Assembly: GCF_028583425.1 (NCBI RefSeq)
Contig: NC_072799.1
Span: 86,228,217-86,292,216 of the forward strand
Direction of reading: 5' to 3'
From: Eublepharis macularius
Taxonomy: Eukaryota; Chordata; Lepidosauria; Squamata; Eublepharidae
Length of the DNA stretch: 64,000 nt
Positions 22,204 through 33,794 of this stretch are shown here, piece by piece. Position 1 is the first letter of the stretch; every line of letters begins with the position of its first letter. The position numbers and the translations under genes were made by a program. The notes beneath the pieces were generated by a model. It had not been told where the DNA came from. It made no database searches and worked only from the letters and a program-made list of their open reading frames with translations.

Positions 22204-22628
22204 TGTCAGGCTACGGCGTTCCAGACACAATAGTCTGTCTAACTCCCTTTTGCAAGAAGACAAGGTCTTTTGGTTTCAAAAGGTTTTATTTTGAAAGACA
22301 GCATTCAGGCCCAGACGACCATAATCTAGGATTTGAGACCCTAGCTGAACAAGGCATTGTTAGGAATGAGACACAGAATAGAAGTTGTTACATTTCACAC
22401 TCTCAGAGCCCAGCCTCCCCCCAGAGATCACATAGCAGGAGAGTTCTCTGTGGGAACACTATTCAAGGTCAACTCTGCTGGCAGAAAAGATAAGGCAGTG
22501 CCTTCTCCCATGGAACCGGCTCCTCGCAGATGGGGCCTAGAGGAAAAAGGAGACTAAACAACTAAAGAATTAAACATGGCATTAGTCAGGTTGCTTCCTG
22601 TCAGGTAACATACAATCAGACCCTGACA
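22204..22628 (-). mobile_element. Solo LTR, 425 bp, 5-bp TSD
   Basis: Starts TGTCAGGCTACGG and ends CAGACCCTGACA, so the ends are inverted (TGTCAGG and CCTGACA). The 5-bp duplication CTGGC lies at 22199-22203 and 22629-22633. A minus-strand AATAAAA at about 22283-22290 suggests orientation. No coding sequence. A solo LTR left by recombination is the simplest reading. Confidence 0.75.
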
Positions 22629-22639
22629 CTGGCATGGTC

Positions 22640-23610
22640 TTTTGTTATGGTTTTGTACCATGGGGCAACCTTTTGGTGGAAGATTATGGAATTATCAATT
22701 ATGATGTCCCCTTTAAATACCCATTCCTGACTTTGCTGTAGTAATAAACACAAAGATGCCTGAGCTAACATGCAAAGAATGCTTAAACAAAGCTCCCTTT
22801 CACACTAGGCAGACATGTCCATATTATACCACCTTTTCATTGGAGAAGTATTTAAGGTATACACTGTATTATTGTGTTTTCTGGGACATATACCGTTTTT
22901 TTCTAGCTACCTTGAACTCATGGAAGGTGAAGGATGTACATTTTTAGATAAATAAATCCTTCCCCAATCCAGAGCAAAAGTAGTTGTATGTAACAAATTA
23001 TTCTTCAGTACAAAAATGTCTGTCAGGCAGTGCTATCCTCAGCCCCACTGGTGCAGGGACACAGCCGCCCGCGTAACTTTGGTACTGTGGGGGGAGCATG
23101 AATGGGTGCTGGGGAGGGGGATCCTCCAGGGTGTTTGGGCAGGGCACCAATGAGCTATGCCATCTTTTTCATGGTGTAACTTTTTGCGGCAGTTGGAGGT
23201 GTTTCCAAGGCTGGAGCAGCTTAGGCAGCAGGCTATCTCCCTCTCCACTCCCTGGCCCACCCCCTGCCCCTCCGACGCTCCAGACCCTCTGCAGCCCTCT
23301 GCCCTCATGAAACCCAGGTGGGGCTCCACCAGCATAGCTGGGGTTTATGATGACATAAGTGCCAGATACGCTGTCATAGGACCTAGTTGAGTGCCTAAGT
23401 ATGCCCCCTCCTTCGGACTGAACAGAAAGGATACTCATTTCATAAGGAATAATGATCGTTTACATTTGGCTTGTTCGTTCATTTAATTCTTAGAAATGGA
23501 ATTTCTCCTGTAGTGGCCTGTACTTCCTCAAGCCCTATTAAATACAAAATTGATGGTTCTAAGGAGCTGCCAGACTATTTTTCAAAGTGAAGCTTTTATT
23601 TTCCATGCTT
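22640..23610. other. Intergenic, nothing firmly recognised
   Basis: Contains a GC-rich stretch at about 23040-23340 with short open frames on both strands; no domain recognised. Confidence 0.5.
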
Positions 23611-23617
23611 GTAATTT

Positions 23618-23815
23618 TGGTCCCGGTCTCATTAGATTTTGATCTGCTAAGCAGGATCGGCCCTGGTCAGTGTTTGGATGGGAGCCCACCAAGGAAGGCC
23701 AGGGTCGCTACACAGAGGCAGGCAATGGCAAACCACCTCTGAATGGCAACTTATGGCAACCTATAGGGTTGCCATACGTTGGCTGCGACTTGATGGCACG
23801 CACAAAAATATTGAA
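23618..23815 (+). mobile_element. 5S rRNA-derived SINE, diverged head
   Basis: GGTCCCGGTCTCATTAGATT, GATCTGCTAAGCAGGATCGG, TGTTTGGATGGGAGCC, CAGAGGCAGGCAATGGCAAA and GGCTGCGACTTGATGGCA follow the family order. Confidence 0.8.
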
Positions 23816-24045
23816 CAAAGAGTTGGTGTTGAAGCAGCTCTCCTTGTGCTTTCTGTCTTACAGCATCTTCAACATTCTCCCATTCCAGAAGGGTAGCCGT
23901 ATAAAAACAATGAAGAGTCATGTGACTCTTTGCAGACTACTCTAGACCCATTTCAGCAGATCCAGGGAGTAGGCAAACACTTGAGCTTTCACATATGTGA
24001 AAGGCTAAAATACGTTTCTAGAATGAAAATTTCATTTAGAATCTA

Positions 24046-24500
24046 GGGCTCCCAGATGGAGTCTGGAATAATACCAGGCCCTGGGAGGGGAGGGGGAGGA
24101 ACTAACCTTTTTTTTTCATACTTGCGCACTAGCACAGCTGGCACATGCATGGGGTAGGCTGGCTTGCTGCCTCTGCCAACGCCACACAGGAGACCAAATG
24201 CTCGTACTGGCACTGTGCAGCCGTAGAAGGCTTGCTGGGTGGGGTAGCTGGCCACTGCTGCCAGCACTGCACAGGAGGCCAGGCTCCTGGGCTGGCTGGC
24301 CACTTTTCTGTGCGGACAGTGGCAGCACGCCACCACTAGCAGCTGAGCAATAAAGCAGGGAAAATGGCAGGGGACAGGTATCTGGTATTTGGGGAACGTT
24401 TCCCCTGTACAGTCTCCACAAATATCGGACAGTCCAGATGAATACCGGACTATTGGAATAGCCTATTGGAATCAGGTAATCTACCAACTCCACCACTGAA
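24046..24500. repeat. Probable interspersed repeat, unclassified
   Basis: Starts TAGGGCTCCCAGATGG, a TAGGG-type start like the hAT elements here, followed by a GC-rich body and ATACCGGAC-like sequence near 24445. No matching right end found. Confidence 0.35.
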
Positions 24501-24650
24501 ATAAAGGTCTTCAGGAAATGATAGAACATAACCTTTTCCACCTACAGCATACAGTTCCCTAACTGGAGGCACTGGGAAACCTGAAAGGCCAATACATACT
24601 CAGCCATTGAACTATACTATCTTACAGAATAACTACACTGTAGGAAATAA

Positions 24651-25150
24651 AATCAAAAAGAGTCCTGTAGCACCTTTAAGACTAACCAATTTTATTGTAG
24701 CCTGGGGGAGCCCAGTGGCGCCTGGCGTGGGCTTTCGGGGACCACAGTTCTCTTTGTCAGATGCATCTGACGGGGAGAGCTGTGGTTATCGAAGGCTTAT
24801 ACTACATAGGAATTGGATGGTCTAGCTGTTTTACTGCTGCAAACTAACACGGCAAACTCCTTTGAAGCCTCACCCAAGCCAACTGACCCCCACACCAAAA
24901 GGAGATGTTTACATTTACTAGCAAAGGAATGTTTTGGTTGCACCCTCCCTCTCCCCCCCAACTGCATCTTCTCTCTCCTCCCCTCCTCCCCCCTCCTCTT
25001 CTATATTTGACCAGTTTCTGTACTATGCATCTGACGAAGAGAACTTGATTCTCGAAAGCTTATGCTACAATAAAATTGGTTAGTCTTAAAGGTGCTACTG
25101 GACTCTTTTTGATTTTGCTACTACAGACTAACACGGCTAACTCCTCTGGA
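24651..25150. repeat. Foldback repeat family, subtype 1, long-loop copy, 12-bp TSD
   Basis: Flanked by the perfect duplication TGTAGGAAATAA (24639-24650 and 25151-25162). The left arm has GTAGCACCTTTAAGACTAAC. The right arm has CTGACGAAGAGAA, TTCTCGAAAGCTTATGCTAC, then GGTTAGTCTTAAAGGTGCTA and ends TAACACGGCTAACTCCTCT. A pyrimidine-rich loop of about 180 bp separates the arms. Confidence 0.85.
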
Positions 25151-25389
25151 TGTAGGAAATAAGTTATGTTTTATTCAACAATACATAAGCAAAAGTGTTG
25201 ACTGTCATAATATAAGAAGCTTACTTAGACCTTGTTTTAAAAATCTGCTAAATCTACATCACAACTAGCTGCAATCCAGATTTAATGGGAATGTTTTTGT
25301 TATAGCCTAACCCTGCACAGTTTGCAATCAACAAAGTCGAAGCCAAATTCAGCCTACCAGTCATGCTTTGTGCTCTCCCAGGTTCCAGA

Positions 25390-26560
25390 CAAAAGGCTGT
25401 TTTCGGCCTTTTGGGGCCCATTTTGGCCTGGATCAGGGCTAAAACAGCCGGGATCGGGGCCGAAACAGCCAGTATCCAGTCGGTGCCAGGCTGGGGAGGG
25501 TTCCCCTGCCAGGCACCGACCTGATCCCAGCCGTTTCAGCCCTGAACTGGACCAAAATGGGCCCCAAATGGCCATTTTAAGTCTTTTGGGGCACATTTCA
25601 GTGGGATCGGGCCCATTTTAGGCTTTTGGGGCCCATTTTGGCCTGGATTGGAGCCAATCCAGGCTGAAACGGGCCTAAAATGGCTATTTTAGGCCTTTTG
25701 GGGCCCATTTTGCCCTGAATTGGGGCAAAAACGGCCCAGATTGGCGCCAAAATGGCCCAGATCTGGTCAGTGCCGGGTGGGGGAACCCTCCCCCACCCAG
25801 CACTGACAAGGTCCAGGTTATTTTGGCCCTGATCCAGGCCCAAACAGGCCCCAAATGGCCATTTCTGGCCCTCTGGGGCCTGTTTTGGCTGGGGTCAGGG
25901 CCAAAACCACCAGGATTGGGTCCGTGTCTAGCATTTTGGGCCCGTTTCAGCCTGGATTGGAGCCAAAATGGCCCTGATCTGGCCACTGCCAGGTGTGGGA
26001 ACACTCCCTCATGGTCAGCTGGCACTGCTGCAGCCTGCAATGCTCATCCTCCCAGCCTACAGTTTGGTGGAGGCGGAGCACGGCCCACGGCAGCCCCCAG
26101 AGCTGGCATCCGGCACCGCTGCAGCCTGTGCTGCCCATCATCCCGGCCTGCAGGCCAGTTGTGGCAGACAGCGGCCCACAGCAGTCTCCGGTGCCCGTCC
26201 TCCCAGCCTGCAAGCAGTGAGTATATCTTCTCTCCCCACCCCCGGTGTATTTTGCTGGCTTTGTTGTCTGTGTGGAGCTGCTCTAATCTGTCTTGAAACA
26301 CGCTCTTCTTGAATGTTACTATATGTCCCCCTTCCCCAGATGTACAGTGTGCACTGGAATTTTTAATTTAAAAATCTGTGCTTTGCTGACTTTGTTGACT
26401 GTGTGGAACTGCTCTAATCTGTCTAGAAAAGCATAGAAACACAATGTTTTTGAATGTTACTGTATGTCCCCCCTCCCCAGATGTACAGAGTGCACTGGCA
26501 ACATTAATTTTTATTTTAAAATCTGTGCTTTGCTGGCTTTGTTGTCTGTGTTGCCCAGTT
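25390..26560. repeat. Copy of the 28.2-29.8 kb hAT interior, termini missing
   Basis: Near-identical blocks are shared with 28440-29660: the GGCTGGGGAGGGTTCCCCTG module, TTTTGGCCTTTTGGGGCCC units, the CAGCTGGCACTGCTGCAGCC segment and the TTTGCTGGCTTTGTTGTCTG tail. The interior is built from short GGCC/TTTTGG modules, so long open frames on both strands (about 157 codons) are composition artefacts. Confidence 0.75.
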
Positions 26561-26598
26561 TTATATACTCCTAGGCTTGCAACAGAGGCAAGTTTATC

Positions 26599-27016
26599 AG
26601 AGAGCCAGTTTTGTGTAGTGTTAAGAGCATGGGACTCTCTAATCTGGAGAACCGGGTCTGATTCCCCACTCCTCCACTTGAAGGCAGCTGGGTGACCTTG
26701 GGTCAGTCACAGCTAGACAGGGGCATGATCCAAAAAAAAAATACCGATCAAGCTGTTCGTGGATCTGCGCTGGTAACGACCCCAGATCACCGATTCACTC
26801 CGATCAAGTCCCGTTTCCGATCTGGAATCTGGGATTGGAGGGGCGGCCCCCCTCACACAAACACACTTAGAGCAGATGGGGAAAAAAGTTTTTAACCCAG
26901 CGACAAGCTGCCTCCCCTCAGGGAGGGGACGTTTTCACACACACACACACTTAGAGCAGGGGGGGGGAAGTTTTTAACCCAGCAACGAGCCGCCTCCCCT
27001 CAGGGAGGGGACGTTT

Positions 27017-27049
<33 letters not shown>

Positions 27050-27948
27050 TGCACTTAGAGCAGAGGGGGGAAGTTTTTAACCCGTACCTGCCTCTCCAAA
27101 TAGAGAGAGAGAGACCCCGTCAACAAGTTTCAGCCAGCTTTTTTTAAAAAGCAGGGATAGAATCTCCATTCCTCCCCACCCGATTTTAAAAGCAAGCAGC
27201 CAGTCTTCCAAAAGCATATTTTAAACAGGAAGAAAGTAAAACCAGGATCCACACAGATCCTCGCGGATCCTATGGTTTTTTAAATAGGAAAAACACAAAT
27301 GAAACATCAAATCACGTATCAACTTCTTGCAAAAAGCAGGCACTGGGCTGAGAAGCCAAGAGGAGAGAGATATCTCTTTTCAGTGTTAACTCTTTCAACG
27401 CACTGAATGAACTCAGGAGGAGCGCAAAACAGCTTCTGCTGATAGCCACACTCAAAGTTTTCTCTCTCTCTTAACCCCTTCCTCTCCCAATCGCTTTGCT
27501 TATATTTTTTCAGGAAGCCACCTTTTCACTCACAATTGTTTGCTTTTCCTCGCTAGGGGAAATATTATCAAGTTTCAAACAGAGCTCAGGCATTCCCCTG
27601 CCTCCCTTGGCAGGGGAATATATTGTTGGCATCTGAATGTCTAGCTTTCCGATCCTATCACGATCGCCCCGTCCAGCCCCGGTCCAGCCCCCTCCTGACC
27701 GCTGGATCGTTTGCCGTGGAAGACAACGATCCACCAGGTCCCAATTGTGCAAATGCCATTATCGTGGGGTTTTTTTGATCGTAATGCAGATCATGCCCAT
27801 CTCTAGTCACAGCTTCTAGCTCTCTCAGCCCCAGCCACCTCACAGGGTGTTTTGTTCTGGGGATAATGATATCATACTCTGTAAACCACCCTGAGTGGGC
27901 GTTAAATCATCCTGAAGGGCAGTATATAAATCAAATGTTGTTGTTGTT
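26599..27948 (+). mobile_element. tRNA-derived SINE split by a hAT insertion
   Basis: The left part is 26599-26713 (GAGCCAGTTTTGTGTAGTGT, GGTCTGATTCCCCACTCCTC). The right part is 27806-27948 (CTCTCAGCCCCAGCCACCTC, GTATATAAATCAAATGTTG). The two parts join without loss apart from the duplicated 8 bp. Confidence 0.85.
26714..27805. mobile_element. Non-autonomous hAT element, 1,092 bp, exact 8-bp TSD
   Basis: The perfect duplication GTCACAGC lies at 26706-26713 and 27806-27813. Ends are TAGACAGGGGCATGATC and, read inward from the right, TAGAGATGGGCATGATC. The interior has (CA)n runs at about 26936 and 27017-27049 and paired GGGAGGGGACGTTTTC modules. No transposase. A second terminus of this type starts at 62517. 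Confidence 0.9.
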
Positions 27949-28210
27949 TTCTTGCTTCTGATGTACCACAAGTTGTGCAGATGCTGCAGTCACAAATAAA
28001 TGACTATGCATTGCATCCTAAGATGTTAGAAGAACCACAGGAATCAGATATGGAAAATTTATCTGTAACAAATATTACCTCCTCCAATATATTTCACTGC
28101 CTGCACAACATGCTAGGAAGAGCAGCTTCTGCCTCCCTAAGCACCACTTCACACTTAGCATCTTTACCAAACTACAGTTCCCAGAATTCTTCAGGATAGA
28201 TAGATAGATA

Positions 28211-29837
28211 CAGGGCTCATTTGGAGGGGGAACGCACCGGAACACCGTTCCAGCAGTTCCCCCAACAGTCATGTGGCCCTGCCCACCTGACTTGAGGCCA
28301 TTTTCAGCCATTTCAGCCTCAATTTGGGCCTAAACAGCCTGGACTGGGGTGAAAATGGCCCACATTGGATCAATGCCAAGGGGGGGAACCCTCCCCTGAT
28401 CCCAGCTGTTTCGGCCCAAATCCCAGCCGAAATGGGCCCCAAATGGGCCAAAACGGCCGGGATTGGGGCCGAAACATCCAGTATCCAGTCGGTGCCAGGC
28501 TGGGGAGGGTTCCCCTGCCAGGCACCAACCTGATCCCAGCCGTTTCAGCCCTGATCTGGGCCAAAATGGGCCCCAAATGGCCATTTTAAGTCTTTTGGGG
28601 CACATTTCAGCGGGATTGGGCCCATTTTAGGCCTTTTGGGCCCATTTTGGCCTGGATTGGGGCCAAAATGGCCAGGATCGGGGCCGAGATGGCCAGGATC
28701 AGGTCGGTGCCAGGTGGGGAAGCCCTCCCTTGTCCACCATGGCCCGGTCCCGGATGTTACGGCCCCAATCCAGGCTGAAACGGGCCTAAAATGGCTATTT
28801 TAGGCCTTTTGGGGCCCATTTTGCCCTGAATTGGGGCAAAAACGGCCCAGATTGGCGCCAAAATGGCCCAGATCTGGTCAGTGCCGGGTGGGGGAACCCT
28901 CCCCCACCCAGCACTGACAAGGTCCAGGTTATTTTGGCCCTGATCCAGGCCCAAACAGGCCCCAAATGGCCATTTCTGGCCCTCTGGGGCCTGTTTTGGC
29001 TGGGGTCAGGGCCAAAACCACCAGGATTGGGTCCGTGTCTAGCATTTTGGGCCCATTTCGGCCTGGATTGGAGCCAAAATGGCCCTGATCTGGCCACTGC
29101 CAGGTGTGGGAACACTCCCTCATGGTCAGCTGGCACTGCTGCAGCCTGCAATGCTCATCCTCCCAGCCTACAGGTTGGTTGAGGAGGAGCGCGGCCCACG
29201 GCGGCCTCCAGAGCTGGCATCCGGCACTGCTGCGGCCTGTGCTGCCCATCATCCTGGCCTGCAGGCCAGTTGTGGCAGACAGCGGCCCACGGCAGTCTCC
29301 GGCGCCCGTCCTCCCAGCCTGCAAGCAGTGAGTATATCTTCTCTCTCCACCCCGGTGTATTTGCTGGCTTTGTTGTCTGTGTGGAGCTGCTCTAATCTGT
29401 CTTGAAATGCATACAAACACACTCTTCTTGAATGTTACTTTATGTCCCCCTTCCCCAGATGCGCACTGGAATTTTTAATTTAAAAATCTGTGCTTTGCTG
29501 ACTTTGTTGACTGTGTGGAACTGCTCTAATCTGTCTAGAAAAGCATAGAAACACAATGTTTTTGAATGTTGCTGTATGTCCCCCCTCCCCAGATGTACAG
29601 AGTGCACTGGCAACATTAATTTTTATTTTAAAATCTGTGCTTTGCTGGCTTTGTTGTCTTTGTCAGTGTTGCCTTCTGATGCACTTCTGGTGATGTCAGG
29701 GGATGTGGCACATGCAAACCAGTTATGCCAATGACACACTTCCGGTGATGTCAAGGGGCGTGGCAAATGCTAATGAGTTATCCTAATGAGTTATGCTAAT
29801 GAGTTCCTGCAGCTCTTTTTCTACAAAATGACCCCTG
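28211..29837. mobile_element. Non-autonomous hAT element, 1.63 kb, 8-bp TSD
   Basis: Starts CAGGGCTCATTTGGA and ends AAAATGACCCCTG, giving a CAGGG-TCATTT terminal inverted repeat typical of hAT. Flanks are GATAGATA and GATAGACA (7 of 8 match; the left copy is in a GATA run). The interior consists of GGCC/TTTTGG modules, the CAGCTGGCACTGCTGCAG segment and a right part with CACTTCCGGTGATGTCA-like sequence. No transposase. Confidence 0.8.
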
Positions 29838-29945
29838 GATAGACATGAAATAAGGTTGTAGTGTAGATGTCAACCGACACATGTGATTCATGGTGTTGAA
29901 ATCAGTAGTTCGAAATTTAGTATTTAAGCACTATATATTGTAAAG

Positions 29946-30184
29946 ATAGGAGTTAGCCGTGTTAGTGTGTAGTTGCAAAATAGTAAAGAGTCCAGCAGCA
30001 CCTTTAAGACTAACCCACTTTATTGTAGCATAAGCTTTAGAGGACCACAGCTCTCTTTGTCAGAGAGATGAAGCATGAAGCCGGAGGCCTCACTGGAGCA
30101 TCTGATGAAGAGAGCTGTGGCTCTCAAAAGCTTATGCTGCAATAAAGTGGGTTAGTCTTAAAGGTGCTACTGGACTGTTTACTA
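29946..30184. repeat. Foldback repeat family, subtype 1, 13-bp TSD
   Basis: Perfect 13-bp duplication ATATATTGTAAAG at 29933-29945 and 30185-30197. The left arm GGAGTTAGCCGTGTTAGTGT and CACCTTTAAGACTAACCCAC is answered by GTGGGTTAGTCTTAAAGGTG on the right; the centre is ATCTGATGAAGAGAGCTGTG and GCTCTCAAAAGCTTATGCTG. Confidence 0.88.
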
Positions 30185-30199
30185 ATATATTGTAAAGGT

Positions 30200-30900
30200 T
30201 TTTTTTTTGAGATAACAAATACTTAAACCAGGGGGTGTCAGACTCATTTGTTATGAGGGCTGGATCTGAAATAAATGTTACTATCTCCAGCCAGGCCAAG
30301 TGTACCATAAAATTTAATGCCAGGTACCAGAAATATAAACTGTATAAAGTACAAAGGCAAACCCAATTAATGATATAATTCTTGACACAACATACAAACA
30401 TGCTTAAAACATTAACACTTTTATAGTATTTCCTTTATTTCACAACCTTTGATAACTGACACTTCTTGCTTTGAACTATAAAAATCTGGAGTTAAAGTCT
30501 GTGCCTTAGCAATTTTGAGTATGCTGTTCAGTTGTGTGAGGCCTGAGACATCTGTGTCCCTGAATCTCCCCCCACCCCACCCCACCACCACCAGATTCAG
30601 CTTGTTAAAGAGTTCTGGGGAGCTCAAAAACGTGCAGACTGTTTTGTGTCGTTTCAGTTGTTTTTAATGAAAGATATTATATAGGCATGTGTTCCATATT
30701 CCCTTTCCTTCACTGCTGCGATCCTCCAAATTAAGCCCATATCCATCCATTTCCAGATATATCTTCTCCAATGGATGAGAGTGCCTGCTCTAAAGGCCCG
30801 TCCTGGGAATAGGAGAAAGTTATCAATGAAAGAACACCTCTGAGCCTTCCGCCCCCTGACATTAACCACCTCTATTACATGAAGAATTGGCTATTTGTCA
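30200..30900. other. Intergenic, nothing recognised
   Basis: AT-rich, no domain-bearing frame and no firmly recognised repeat. Confidence 0.5.
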
Positions 30901-30905
30901 TCTCC

Positions 30906-31395
30906 AGGTTGAGAAATTCCTAGCAGTTTGGGGCTGGAGAGCCAGGGGTGGGCACCCAACAGGGTATAATGCCATGGGGTCCACCCTCCAAAGCGGCCGT
31001 TGTTTCCAGGGGAACTAAGCTTTGTCATTTGGAGATCAGCTGCAATTCTGGGAGATCTCCAGGCCCCTCCTGTAGGATGGCGAACCTATGCCTGTTCCAA
31101 ACCATGTTTACTCACACATGCCACATCCAAATGCACCGGGGACCTCCTTCGTAGCTGGCAGTGTTTGCTTTCCCAACAGGGTTGCCAGGTCCAAGTTGGG
31201 AAATTCCTGGAGATTTTGGGAGTGGAGCCTGGAGAGAGCGGGTTTTGGAGAGGGGAGGTGCCTCAGTGGGGTATAATGCCATAGAGATCACCCTTCAGAG
31301 CAGCCATTTTCTCTAGGAGAACTGATCTCTGTTGCCTGGAGATTGGTTGTAATTCTGGGAGATCTCCAGCTACCACCTGGAGGTTGGCAAGCCTA
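30906..31395 (+). mobile_element. Two tandem GTTGCCA-type MITEs
   Basis: First copy about 30906-31090 (CAGGTTGAGAAATTCCTAGC, GGTATAATGCCATGGGGTCC, GGAGATCTCCAGGCCCCTCC). Second about 31188-31395 (AGGGTTGCCAGGTCC, GGTATAATGCCATAGAGATC, ending GGAGGTTGGCAAGCCT). No convincing exact TSD for either. Confidence 0.75.
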
Positions 31396-31502
31396 TTCCT
31401 CAACCAAGAGCATCCGCTTGCCCCTCAGCTAGAAACACAGCCCCTCAATGATGGTTGTTGTGGATTTTCCAGGCTGTATCGTCATGGTCTTGGCATTGTA
31501 GT

Positions 31503-31544
31503 TCCTGACGTTTCGCCAGCAGCTGTGACTGGCATCTTCAGAGG
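31503..31544 (-). ncRNA. Hammerhead ribozyme-like motif in PLE terminus
   Basis: On the minus strand: CCT, CTGAAGA, one base, GCCAG...CTGGC (stem II), GAAA, CGTC, AGG. CCT/AGG can form stem I, and A-C/G-T would give a 2-bp stem III before the GTC cleavage triplet, the minimal form known from Penelope elements. One unpaired base between CTGAAGA and stem II departs from the consensus. The plus-strand copy at 34588-34629 has CAAA instead of CGAA, so its core is mutated. Confidence 0.5.
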
Positions 31545-31682
31545 TGTAGCACCGAAAGACAGAGATCTCTCAGTGTCAAACTGTGGAGAAGATGTTAGCA
31601 GGTAATTTATATCTACTCAGTAAGGTGGGTTTGGGTTGCGTCATCCTGTAAGAGTTTCCCAGGGTGGAATGCTAATGGAATG

Positions 31683-33788
31683 CTAATGCTTCACTGTATC
31701 CTGAGGAGGTTCTTTTGCATATGGATTGGTGCTTGATATGCTAATCTTATCTGCAGGGCTATTGTAAGATGTAGAGTATTTTGTTAGCCTGGTGTTTTTC
31801 AGGACTGGAAACCATGCTCTATTCATTCTTAAAGTATCCTCTTTCCTGTTGAAGTTGTGCTTATGCTTATGAATTTCAATGGCTTCCCTGTGCAATCTGA
31901 CAAAGTAGTGGGAAGTGTTGTCCAGTATTTTGGTGTCCTGGAATAAGATACTGTGTCCTGTTTGAGTTAGGCTATGTTCAGCCGCTGCTGATTTTTCAGG
32001 TTGGCCAAGTCTGCAGTGTCTTTCATGTTCTTTTATTCTTGTCTGGATGCTACACTGTGTGATCCCGATGTAAACTTGTCCACAGCTGCAGGGTATGTGG
32101 TATACTCCTGCAGAGGTGAGGGGGTCTCTACTGTCTTTTGCTGATCGTAGCATCTGTTGTATTTTTCTGGTGGGTCTGAATACTGTTTGTAGGTTGTGCT
32201 TTTTCATAAGCTTTCCCATCTGATCAGTAATTCCTTTGAAATATGGCAAAAACACTTTTCCTGTGGGAGACTGTTTTTCCTTAGTTGTTTGATTTATCCT
32301 TGGTTTAATTGCTCTTCTGATTTCATTTCTGGAGTAGCCATTTGCTTGAAGTGCATGGTTTAGATTATTAATTTCCTCGTTGAGAAAGTGCGGTTCACAT
32401 ATCTGCCTTGCACGGTCTACTAATGTTTTTATTATGCCTCTTTTCAGTCGAGGGTGGTGATTGGAGTTTTTGTGTAAGTACCGATCTGTGTGAGTTGGTT
32501 TCCTGTAGACCTTATGACCTAACTGAAAGTTTGCTTCACGGATGACCAAGGTATCTAGAAATGGGAGTTTACCCTCGATTTCTTTCTCCATTGTGAATTG
32601 TATGTTCAGGCGGATATTGTTGAGGTGGTTTAAAAACTCCATCAATTCTTCCTCACCATGGCTCCAAATGATAAAGGTATCATCCACGAACCGGAACCAG
32701 ACTATAGGTTTGTGGGGTGCTGATTCTAGAGCTGTTTTTCCAAAATGTTCCATGTAGAAGTTTGCTATAACTGGGCTGAGAGGGCTTCCCATGGCCACCC
32801 CATCCATCTGTTCATAGAATTCGTTATCCCATTGGAAGTAACTGGTTGTCAGACAATGGTGGAATAAGGCTGTTACATCCTCTGGAAAAATCTGATTAAT
32901 AAGTGTGATTGTGTCTTTTACTGGAACCTTAACCTTAGTAAACAGGGATACAACATCAAAACTGACGAGTATGTCCAGTGGATTGAGTTTCAGAGAACTG
33001 ATTTTGTTGATGAAATGTGCTGAATCTTTAATGTAAGACGTGGTTTTTCCGATGTGGTCCTGTAGAAGATTGGCCAGATGTTTAGCAAATTCATATGTCG
33101 GTGAACCAATGGCACTCACAATGGATCGGAGTGGGACTGGATCCTTATGAATTTTAGGAAGTCCATATAGTCATGGTGGCTGTGCTTCTGTCTTGCATAG
33201 TTTTCTGTGTGTGTCGGGATGAAGTGAGGAATTCTTGATCAGCGCATTTGTTAGCCTGGTGATTTTGCAGGTTGGATCTCGTTTTAGTGTATTGTAGGTG
33301 GAAGGGTCCAGGAGTTCCTTAATCTTCCTTTTGTATTCTGTTTTCATGATCACTGTGGCATTGCCTTTGTCAGCTGATAGAATAATGATGTCTGGATCCG
33401 CATCAAGGGTCTTGATGGCATTCCACTCCTTGCATGTTATATTGCTGGTGGGAAGCTTTGCCTTTTGTAGAATCCTGGCCATCTCTCCTCTTATTTCCTC
33501 AGCTTCCTCTTAAGGTAGATGACAAATGGCAGCTTCTACATTTGCAATGATGTCTTCCACAGGAATTTTGGTGGGGGTGACTGCAAAGTTTCCTCCCTTA
33601 GCCAAGATGGAGGTTTCTTCTGGTGAGAGTTGACGATCCATCAGCATTGTCGAGCATTGGGTTTGTCTGTCTTTTTTCCTGTAATTTATTAAACTTCTGC
33701 TTCTGTCTGGGAGTGTGGCTGGTAAACACCTGTTCCATCTTTCTGTAGGTGAGATTATCAATCTTGTCCCAATCATGACTTGGGTCAC
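31683..33788 (-). pseudogene. Penelope-like reverse transcriptase / GIY-YIG endonuclease, two stops
   Basis: The minus-strand frame from 33788 to 31683 is one reading frame broken by a TAA at about 33510-33512 and a TGA at about 33168-33170. The downstream 478-codon part shows RT landmarks: LVSFDVVSLFTKV, MGSPLSPVIANFYME and the catalytic FVDDTF. A C-terminal GIY-YIG nuclease follows ([17 protein letters not shown], then [10 protein letters not shown]). The N-terminal end is missing at 33790, where the inverted arm begins. PLEs copy RNA by target-primed reverse transcription using the linked nuclease. Two nonsense codons and 5' truncation make this copy non-autonomous. The TGA could be CGA decay. 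Confidence 0.92.
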
Positions 33789-33794
33789 CCAATG

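Noticed and set aside
25322..29420. Many 80-160-codon open frames on both strands at 25.3-29.4 kb
   Set aside because: All derive from GGCC/TTTTGG modular repeats and appear twice because the repeat is present twice.
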